Shown: piece by piece, positions 15,393 to 20,659 of the stretch
How positions within the stretch are numbered: the first letter of the stretch is position 1
Layout of the letters: each line of letters starts with the position of its first letter
Origin: Bacteroidales bacterium
GTDB taxonomy: Bacteria > Bacteroidota > Bacteroidia > Bacteroidales > Dysgonomonadaceae
Length of the DNA: 20,659 bases
Direction: 5' to 3'
Assembly (NCBI GenBank): GCA_012518155.1
Contig: JAAYTC010000187.1
Coordinates: 1 to 20,659, forward strand
Translations under genes and position numbers: made by a program
Notes under the pieces: generated by a model
The model's database searches: none
The model's input: the letters and a program-made list of their open reading frames with translations, nothing else
What the model was told of the DNA's origin: nothing

Positions 15393-16334
15393 ATGGATGC
15401 ATTGATAAAAACAGATTTCATTTTCCCTGGGCAGACCAGTGTCTATCACGGGAAAGTACGTGATGTGTATAGCGTGGATAACAACACGCTGGTGATGGTC
15501 GCCACCGACCGCATCTCGGCATTCGACGTGGTCCTACCCAAGGGAATTCCTTACAAGGGACAAGTACTGAACCAGATCGCGTCGAAGTTCCTAGATGCCA
15601 CCTCCGACATCGTGCCCAACTGGAAGAGTGCAGAGCCCGATCCGATGGTGACGGTGGGACACCGTTGCGAACCTTATAAGGTGGAGATGGTGATCCGGGG
15701 TTACATCACGGGAAGCGCGTGGAGGGAGTATAAAAAAGGAGCGCGTATTTTATGCGGCTTACCGCTTCCCGAAGGTTTACGTGAAAATCAAAAATTTGAC
15801 ACCCCCTTGATCACCCCTACCACGAAAGCCGATAAAGGGCACGACGAAAACATCTCGAAGCAAGAAATTATCGCCCAAGGATTGGTCAGCAAGGAGGAAT
15901 ACGAGGAGCTGGAAAAATACACTTACCAGCTGTTTGAAAGAGGCACCGAGATGGCGGCCGAGAAAGGCCTAATTTTGGTGGACACGAAATACGAATTTGG
16001 CAAAAAAGACGGTAAGATCTATCTTATTGATGAGATCCACACGCCCGACTCTTCCCGCTATTTTTACAGCAAAGAGTATGAAGAACGCTTCCGAAGAGGC
16101 GAGGATCAACGCCAGCTCTCAAAGGAGTTCGTTCGCCAATGGCTCATGGAACATGGGTTTAAGGGACAGCCGGGACAAGTGGTGCCGGAAATGAGCGATG
16201 AATATTGCCGGAGTGTATCGGAACGCTATATTGAATTGTATGAAAAGATCGTGGGTGAAAAATTCATTCCCGCCGATAACAGCGATCTCAAAGCGCGTAT
16301 AGAGAAAAATGTAATAAATTATTTAAATCGATGA
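15393..16334 (+). CDS. purC: Phosphoribosylaminoimidazole-succinocarboxamide synthase (SAICAR synthase)
   Basis: About 313 residues from the ATG at 15393. PurC joins CAIR and aspartate with ATP in purine synthesis. Seen motifs: HGKVRDVYSVD (nucleotide loop), DRISAFDVVLPKGIPYKGQVLNQ, EMVIRGYITGSAWREYKKG, and LVDTKYEFG followed by LIDEIHTPDSSRY. The open frame extends ten codons upstream to an ATG at 15363 inside the heptamer repeat. The later ATG (MDALIKTDFIFPGQ) is chosen because family members start there and the added residues come largely from the repeat. Its stop overlaps menG by ATGA. Confidence 0.95.
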   Translation: MDALIKTDFIFPGQTSVYHGKVRDVYSVDNNTLVMVATDRISAFDVVLPKGIPYKGQVLNQIASKFLDATSDIVPNWKSAEPDPMVTVGHRCEPYKVEMVIRGYITGSAWREYKKGARILCGLPLPEGLRENQKFDTPLITPTTKADKGHDENISKQEIIAQGLVSKEEYEELEKYTYQLFERGTEMAAEKGLILVDTKYEFGKKDGKIYLIDEIHTPDSSRYFYSKEYEERFRRGEDQRQLSKEFVRQWLMEHGFKGQPGQVVPEMSDEYCRSVSERYIELYEKIVGEKFIPADNSDLKARIEKNVINYLNR

Positions 16335-17074
16335 GCCAAAAATACAAAGTGGAGGGAGTCACCCCTTACGACCAAACACGCCCCAAAAAAGAGCAGGTGA
16401 CCGAATTGTTCAACCAAATTGCCCCTCTTTACGATAAGCTGAACGGGGTGCTTTCCCTAGGAATTGATGAATATTGGCGTCGTGAAGCGCTGAGGTGGAT
16501 CCGGCATTACCATCCCGAGCATATTCTGGATCTCGCTACCGGAACGGGCGATTTAGCGATCCTCGCGCACCACATCCTTCATCCAAAAAAAATCACGGCC
16601 GTGGATATATCGGAAGGAATGATGGCCGTTGGAGACGAAAAAGTAATGGCCAAGGGCCTGCAGCAGGTCATCTCTTTCGAAAAACAGGATAGCGCGGCCC
16701 TTACGCTCCCCGACAATACGTTCGATGCCGTAATCTCCTCTTTTGGGATACGTAACTTTCACTCCATCGATAACAGTTTCCAAGAGGTATACCGTGTGTT
16801 GAAGCCGGGTGCCCCGTTTCTGTTTTTGGAGCTTACCGTGCCGGAACAAAAAGTAATCAAGGAACTGTACACCCTTTACACCAACCATATTATGCCGGTT
16901 CTATCGGGTATTTTTTCTTACAGGCAGGAGGAATACGAATACCTTCCTAACTCGATCGCGGCGTTCCCCCAAGGAAGGGATATGATGCTCGTCCTGAAAA
17001 AGCATGGTTTCAAAAATATCCGGTTAAGGCGGCTTACTTTGGGAACAACTACCGCCTATATCGGTGAAAAATAA
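16331..17074 (+). CDS. menG: Demethylmenaquinone methyltransferase (MenG/UbiE family)
   Basis: 247 residues. The UbiE/MenG opening is recognisable (FNQIAPLYDKLNGVLSLGID at 27-46, then WRREALRWI). Motif I of the SAM fold is ILDLATGTGDLAI (65-77). Later come FDAVISSFGIRNF, VYRVLKPGAPFLFLEL and the terminal YIGEK. It performs the last step of menaquinone synthesis, the C-methylation of demethylmenaquinone. Menaquinone rather than ubiquinone is expected in this phylum, hence menG. It overlaps purC by four bases and is followed 37 bases later by the chosen start of aroE. Confidence 0.94.
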   Translation: MSQKYKVEGVTPYDQTRPKKEQVTELFNQIAPLYDKLNGVLSLGIDEYWRREALRWIRHYHPEHILDLATGTGDLAILAHHILHPKKITAVDISEGMMAVGDEKVMAKGLQQVISFEKQDSAALTLPDNTFDAVISSFGIRNFHSIDNSFQEVYRVLKPGAPFLFLELTVPEQKVIKELYTLYTNHIMPVLSGIFSYRQEEYEYLPNSIAAFPQGRDMMLVLKKHGFKNIRLRRLTLGTTTAYIGEK

Positions 17075-17111
17075 AAAACAACAGTATTCAAAAACAATTT
17101 GGAGGGAGAAA

Positions 17112-17891
17112 GTGCATAAAAAAAAGTATAAACAGGGTGAAACAGACACGTACGGCCTTATCGGGTTTCCCCTTACCCACTCTTTCTCGGCAGATTTTTT
17201 CAACGATAAGTTTCAACGGGAAGGCATTGCCGCGCGATACTTAAATTTCGAGATCGAAGATATTCAGGAAATACAGAACATCTTGCTGCATCACCCTCGA
17301 TTAAGAGGTATTAACGTTACGATTCCTCATAAAGAGAGTATTCTTCAATTCCTCGATGAGATGACTCCCGTGGCAAAAAAGATCGGTGCGGTTAACGCGA
17401 TTCGGGTGTTGAGAAAGCAGGGAAGGGACGATTCGTTCCGACTCCTAGGCCATAACACCGATTACGTGGGCTTCAAAGAGTCCATTTCCCCCCTGTTAGA
17501 TCCGGCCCTTCATCGCAAAGCCTTGGTGCTGGGCACGGGAGGTGCCTCTAAGGCAGTGGTAAATGCCTTGTCGGATCTTGGAATAGAATGGAAATATGTC
17601 TCCCGCTCACCGGGAGTAGACCGTTTCGTGTACGACGACCTAACGCCTCAGGTGATTTCAGAATACAGGGTAATCGTGAACGCATCGCCCGTGGGAACAT
17701 ATCCCCATGTGGATCGATGCCCTGATCTATTGTACGAGCATCTCACTCCCTACCACGTTTTGTACGACCTAGTGTACAATCCAGAGCGAACGCTATTTCT
17801 CGAAAAAGGAGAAGAACGCGGTGCCGCGATAAAAAACGGGAAAGAGATGCTGGAACTCCAGGCATTGGCCGCTTGGGATTTCTGGAAATAG
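17112..17891 (+). CDS. aroE: Shikimate dehydrogenase
   Basis: 259 residues from the GTG at 17112. AroE reduces 3-dehydroshikimate to shikimate with NADPH. Motifs: YGLIGFPLTHSFS (shikimate-binding serines), NVTIPHKE with catalytic Lys74, HNTDYVGF with Asp117, and the nucleotide-binding loop VLGTGGASKAV. A longer reading frame begins at a GTG at 17064 and overlaps menG. I prefer 17112 because GGAGGGAG (17101-17108) is a rare, strong ribosome-binding site at the right distance, and because the family sequence begins just after it. A hairpin terminator follows the stop by eight bases. Confidence 0.93.
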   Translation: MHKKKYKQGETDTYGLIGFPLTHSFSADFFNDKFQREGIAARYLNFEIEDIQEIQNILLHHPRLRGINVTIPHKESILQFLDEMTPVAKKIGAVNAIRVLRKQGRDDSFRLLGHNTDYVGFKESISPLLDPALHRKALVLGTGGASKAVVNALSDLGIEWKYVSRSPGVDRFVYDDLTPQVISEYRVIVNASPVGTYPHVDRCPDLLYEHLTPYHVLYDLVYNPERTLFLEKGEERGAAIKNGKEMLELQALAAWDFWK

Positions 17892-17899
17892 AAAGAAAA

Positions 17900-17931
17900 T
17901 TGCCCTCCTATATTCACATATATGAGGGCAA
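17900..17931. terminator. Hairpin terminator, possibly bidirectional
   Basis: An 8-bp stem TTGCCCTC/GAGGGCAA encloses an inner TATAT/ATATA stem. On the minus strand it is followed by a T-rich stretch (ATTTTCTTTC); on the plus strand by the weaker ctgattttctt. It lies between the convergent aroE and Gln-rich genes and could stop both. Confidence 0.75.
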
Positions 17932-17934
17932 CTG

Positions 17935-17978
17935 ATTTTCTTGTTATTCTGAAGTAGTTTTGAATCTACCAAGAAAAT
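17935..17978. repeat. Second inverted repeat in the convergent spacer
   Basis: Nine-base arms ATTTTCTTG (17935-17943) and CAAGAAAAT (17970-17978) enclose an inner GTAG/CTAC pair. It is adjacent to the main terminator and may act as a backup terminator for the leftward Gln-rich gene. Confidence 0.5.
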
Positions 17979-18015
17979 AATTATAGAGGTGCGATAGTGT
18001 AGTTTGTTTCGTTAC

Positions 18016-18828
18016 TTACCCCTTGGGCGTTTGTGTTTCCTCTCTTTCCGTCTGCTCTGTTTCAGCTTCAGCGCGTTCGGCGTCCAAGTTAACCTCTTTC
18101 CCTTCGTCGTTCAGATGAATCGTTTTTTCTGATTGATCCTCTTTATTCCGTCCGGTTACCTTGGCTATTTTCTTGTTATTGTTATATTGTAACACGGTGA
18201 TATCATATTGGTCCGCGAATTTACGCACCGCTTCTTGAACATTTTCGTTAAGATCCTCGAACTTGATGTTTTGAAAACCATTGTCTTGGTCTTGTGTTAC
18301 ACCTGATTGCTCCACCGAAGGTTGCTGTCCTTCTTGCTGTTGCTGCAACTCTTGGCCTTCGTTTTGCTGTTGCTGTAACTCTTGCTGTTCTTGGCCTTCA
18401 TGTTGCTGTTGCTGGCGTTGCTGTTCTTGTTGGTAGAGCTGTTGCTCCTGCAACTCTTGACCCTCTTGTCGCATCTCAACCTCTTGATGTTGAGACTTTG
18501 ACGACTCGTAACTCATGTCATTTTCTACCTGTTCTCCTTCGTCGCTGAAATAGACGGTTTTCGAGGATTGGTCGTCTCTCTTGGTCAATTTCACTTTAGT
18601 GAGTTGTTTCTCGCTGCTGTATTTCAAAGCTTGAATACCGTACTCGCTTGTCAATTCGTTTATTGCTGCTTGCACCTGTTCATTCAAGTCTTCGAGCTTC
18701 ACGTCAACGAAACCATCATTATCATACACGGAATTTACGATGGGGCGTTCCCCAGCATCCGCTGTTTGAATGGAGGTGGTTGTAATTACTCCCGCGATAA
18801 TCGCTATGGATAAAATAATTTTTTTCAT
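18016..18828 (-). CDS. Secreted protein with two PepSY-like repeats joined by a Gln-rich linker
   Basis: 270 residues. An N-terminal signal peptide (MKKIILSIAIIAGVITTTSI, likely cleaved after ADA near 25) predicts export. Residues 39-101 and 183-246 are two copies of the same domain: each has FEDLNE or LEDLNE, then VQ-A-----EY or QY, K--KVT or KVKL, DQS-KT and DEG-. This resembles the PepSY-like/BLIP-type secreted proteins common in Bacteroidota. Residues 112-170 between them are very Gln-rich (27 of the 50 residues at 121-170) with repeated EGQELQQQQ units and almost no hydrophobic residues. The tail is acidic. Function is unknown; binding or inhibiting an envelope protein is a guess. It is divergent from the histidine kinase. 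Confidence 0.85.
   Translation of the reverse strand: MKKIILSIAIIAGVITTTSIQTADAGERPIVNSVYDNDGFVDVKLEDLNEQVQAAINELTSEYGIQALKYSSEKQLTKVKLTKRDDQSSKTVYFSDEGEQVENDMSYESSKSQHQEVEMRQEGQELQEQQLYQQEQQRQQQQHEGQEQQELQQQQNEGQELQQQQEGQQPSVEQSGVTQDQDNGFQNIKFEDLNENVQEAVRKFADQYDITVLQYNNNKKIAKVTGRNKEDQSEKTIHLNDEGKEVNLDAERAEAETEQTEREETQTPKG
18319..18495 (-). repeat. CAG/CAA-rich repetitive DNA encoding the Gln-rich linker
   Basis: The plus strand shows repeated TTGCTGTTGCTG blocks, each with a nearby AACTCTTG. These encode the EGQELQQQQ units. The mix of CAA and CAG codons, rather than a pure trinucleotide run, suggests older duplication and drift or selection on the protein. Confidence 0.75.
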
Positions 18829-18844
18829 AATAATACAATCTTAA

Positions 18845-18859
18845 ATTTGTTCTACAAAT
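18845..18859. promoter_or_regulatory. Palindrome ATTTGT-TCT-ACAAAT before the Gln-rich gene
   Basis: Six-base perfect arms separated by three bases, 16 bases upstream of the Gln-rich gene start. Position and form fit an operator, but no regulator is identified. Confidence 0.35.
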
Positions 18860-18882
18860 CTGACTTTTATCTTGTATTGTGT

Positions 18883-18896
18883 GACGTCGCTACGTC
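18883..18896. promoter_or_regulatory. Palindrome GACGT-CGCT-ACGTC before the Gln-rich gene
   Basis: Five-base perfect arms with a four-base spacer, about 55 bases upstream of the Gln-rich gene. A possible regulator-binding site. Confidence 0.35.
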
Positions 18897-19012
18897 TACT
18901 CTACTATGATCAAATTCCATACTGAAAAATCAAAAAAGTGACGCCACACCCTATTATCCACACTTACAGCAAATTATAAATAAGAAACCCTTAATAACGC
19001 CTCTTTTGAAAT

Positions 19013-19046
19013 GTGGAAAACCGTGGATTCCGTGGAATTTTTCCAC
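19013..19046. promoter_or_regulatory. GTGGA direct repeats within a larger inverted repeat
   Basis: GTGGA occurs at 19013 with one extra leading base, and again at 19023 and 19032, about one helical turn apart. TTCCAC at 19041-19046 closes an inverted repeat with the first copy (TGTGGAAA/TTTCCACA). A fifth, inverted copy lies at 19107-19112, inside the shared promoter block. This arrangement fits multiple binding sites for a response regulator. Confidence 0.4.
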
Positions 19047-19096
19047 ACATTCACTGTAGAAACCGTCTCTTTTTTAGGATAGAAAGATTCTGTCGA

Positions 19097-19150
19097 GGAA
19101 ATTTTGTTCCACGAAGATTGGGTAAAATCGTTTAGTTGATGGTATATTTG
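19097..19150 (+). promoter_or_regulatory. Shared promoter block, copy B (histidine kinase)
   Basis: The block carries GGAAATTT (19097-19104), the core GGTAAAATCG...GTTGATG (19121-19141) and the -7 element TATATTTG (19143-19150), 20 bases before the kinase ATG. It matches the block before the CD225 operon (complement of 10551-10604) at 45 of 54 positions without gaps; 21 bases in the core are identical. Confidence 0.75.
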
Positions 19151-19170
19151 TTTCATTAATTCAGTAAATC

Positions 19171-20659
19171 ATGGCATCGGATAAATCACCGGAACAGCGA
19201 ATACGCGTAAAAATAGGATTGATCTTTCTCGTGGTCATCCTGTACTTTATCGGTGTGATAACCTATTCTTCCTCATTAAAGAAAAATATAGATGCCCAGA
19301 AGAAGATCATCGACAACTCCTACCGTGTGCTATCTTATAGCGATCAATTAATTCTTTCTGTTCAGCAAGCCCAGGAAGTGCTAAACCAATATTTGATTAA
19401 CCCACGTAGGGCCTACCGCGTTCAATACGACTCCATATCCGAGGATATCTCCCGCCAGATCGCGAATATTCAAAGTACGCCATCGGGTAGAGAGCAGACT
19501 CTTCTACTCGAGGATATCGACTCCCTCCTGCAAGAAAAAAACAGAATCGTAGTACGGTTGCTCGGGCAGTTCCGGTCTGAAAACCCTTTGTTAGAACTGG
19601 ACAAAAAAATTGAGACCTACGACGATATCATTCAGGACTCACTGGTTGTAACAACCAACCAAGACACTACGGTAGTGCAAGCACCACAGCAAAGAAGCTT
19701 TTGGGGACGGCTGCGGCATCTTTTCGATCCCAGCAACCAAACCGACACCGTGGTAACCATCACACGCACGGAGCAGGAGGCCCATTCATCTTCCAGAGTC
19801 GATACCGTACGGTATGCCGATCTAAGAAATATCACCCGCGAAGCATCTGAATCTTATTCCATTCAAATTTCTCGTATCGAGCGTCAAGTTCGTGAACTGC
19901 TCTTGGCAGAACAGAATATCTCCCTCCATATTTCTCAACTTATTTCAAGATTTTACACGGGTGCCATCGAAACCACTCGTCTGGGAACAGATAACAGTGA
20001 GGCACTCACTCAAAAGATTATTGGATTCGCGATCACGGTAGGGATGCTATCGGTGCTACTTATTCTGATCATCATCTTCTTTATCGCGGATGATCTTAAC
20101 AAAGGACAGCGGGCACGTGTGGAGTTAGCACGGGAAAAGCAACTCACCGAGGAATTGATCGAGAGCCGTCATCGCCTACTCCTTGCAGTTTCGCATGATG
20201 TGAAGACACCTCTCAGTTCAATGATGGGCTACATGGAAATATGGGACGCCGATGAAAACGACAGCCCAAAGAAACGTCAGTTGCGATCGGCCCTTAATTC
20301 CGGTAAGCATATTTTGAGCATGCTCAATAACCTGCTCGAATTCTCCCGTTTGGAACAAAATTCGGGAAAATTACAGGCCGTCCGGTTTAACCTGATTGAT
20401 TTAATGGAGGACATAACGGGGATGTTCCAACTTTTCACCGATGACAAAGGATTGAAACTTATATTCATAAACAAAGTGGCCAATCCGTTTTTTGTAGAAA
20501 CCGATTATACGGTGCTTAAACAAATTTTGGTGAATGTTATTTCGAACGCGGTGAAATATACCCTGGAGGGTCACGTGAAAATCGAACTTCACTACCAAAA
20601 AGAGCAATTAATTTTCAATATCCGAGATACCGGCGTGGGAATAGAGGAAGAGGATATCA
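19171..20659 (+). CDS. Sensor histidine kinase with large periplasmic domain, 3' end cut by window edge
   Basis: The frame is open from ATG 19171 to the right edge (496 residues seen). A short cytoplasmic start leads to membrane segment 1 (about 13-33). A periplasmic, largely helical sensor of about 245 residues follows (about 36-280), with an inserted Ser/Thr-rich stretch near 160-215. Segment 2 is at about 283-306. The kinase core then begins: H-box LLLAVSHDVKTPLSSMMGY with phospho-acceptor His342, N-box ILVNVISNAVKYT (Asn455, Asn459), and the ATP-binding DTGVGIEEED at the end. The F, G2 and any receiver domains lie beyond the window; it may be a hybrid kinase. The ligand is unknown. Its promoter shares a 54-base block with the CD225 operon, and the divergent neighbour is a secreted PepSY-like protein that could be a periplasmic partner (inference). 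Confidence 0.93.
   Translation, partial: MASDKSPEQRIRVKIGLIFLVVILYFIGVITYSSSLKKNIDAQKKIIDNSYRVLSYSDQLILSVQQAQEVLNQYLINPRRAYRVQYDSISEDISRQIANIQSTPSGREQTLLLEDIDSLLQEKNRIVVRLLGQFRSENPLLELDKKIETYDDIIQDSLVVTTNQDTTVVQAPQQRSFWGRLRHLFDPSNQTDTVVTITRTEQEAHSSSRVDTVRYADLRNITREASESYSIQISRIERQVRELLLAEQNISLHISQLISRFYTGAIETTRLGTDNSEALTQKIIGFAITVGMLSVLLILIIIFFIADDLNKGQRARVELAREKQLTEELIESRHRLLLAVSHDVKTPLSSMMGYMEIWDADENDSPKKRQLRSALNSGKHILSMLNNLLEFSRLEQNSGKLQAVRFNLIDLMEDITGMFQLFTDDKGLKLIFINKVANPFFVETDYTVLKQILVNVISNAVKYTLEGHVKIELHYQKEQLIFNIRDTGVGIEEEDI

Larger units (their letters stand above)
18829..19170. other. Divergent control region between the Gln-rich gene and the histidine kinase
   Basis: No gene is supported here. 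It holds two small palindromes near the Gln-rich gene, a cluster of GTGGA/TCCAC boxes in the middle, and the shared promoter block next to the kinase. A minus-strand frame at 18974-19156 (60 codons) crosses these elements and looks like chance. Confidence 0.6.

Noticed and set aside
18319..18495. CRISPR-like repeat array
   Set aside because: The repeats are short CAG/CAA codon blocks in an open frame encoding Gln-rich protein, with no regular repeat-spacer pattern and no cas genes.
18974..19156. Minus-strand 60-codon frame upstream of the kinase
   Set aside because: It crosses the shared promoter block. The matching strand of the other copy has an in-frame stop, so the conservation is not protein coding.

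Overview
The window reads as chromosomal DNA of a Bacteroidota bacterium, most likely order Bacteroidales. This rests on recurrent -7 elements of the Bacteroidota form TAnnTTTG, few Shine-Dalgarno sequences, and lineage-typical protein forms: a long amidophosphoribosyltransferase, a GHL10 lipoprotein, CD225 with GYF_2 and DUF2752, and a PepSY-like secreted protein. The genus cannot be fixed from the sequence.

Layout, left to right. Leftward genes: a THUMP-type RNA methyltransferase cut by the left edge, a GHL10 lipoprotein and a CPA2 cation/proton antiporter with a long cytoplasmic tail. Rightward: uvrA, then a small, AT-richer DUF4160-DUF2442 pair with its own near-leaderless promoter. A leftward four-gene operon follows, in transcription order lipoprotein, GYF_2-CD225, Pro-rich CD225 and DUF2752. 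A 430-base spacer holds a strong orphan hairpin. A leftward dGTPase is divergent from a rightward, tightly packed biosynthetic run: PurF-like amidophosphoribosyltransferase, phoH, purC, menG and aroE, closed by a hairpin terminator. Last come a leftward secreted protein with two PepSY-like repeats joined by a glutamine-rich linker and, divergent from it, a sensor histidine kinase cut by the right edge.

The purF-like, phoH, purC and menG genes are joined by ATGA overlaps or very short gaps, so they are probably co-transcribed. They cover purine synthesis, an RNA-related ATPase and menaquinone synthesis; aroE adds the shikimate pathway.

The strongest unexplained signal is a 54-base block found twice in the window. 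It lies just upstream of the CD225/GYF_2/DUF2752 operon and just upstream of the histidine kinase, in the same orientation and at nearly the same distance from each start codon. It contains a 21-base exact core ending near a TATATTTG element. This suggests, by inference, that the membrane operon and the kinase belong to one regulon. With the Gln-rich duplicated PepSY-like protein next to the kinase, it is the best candidate here for an undescribed envelope-sensing system.
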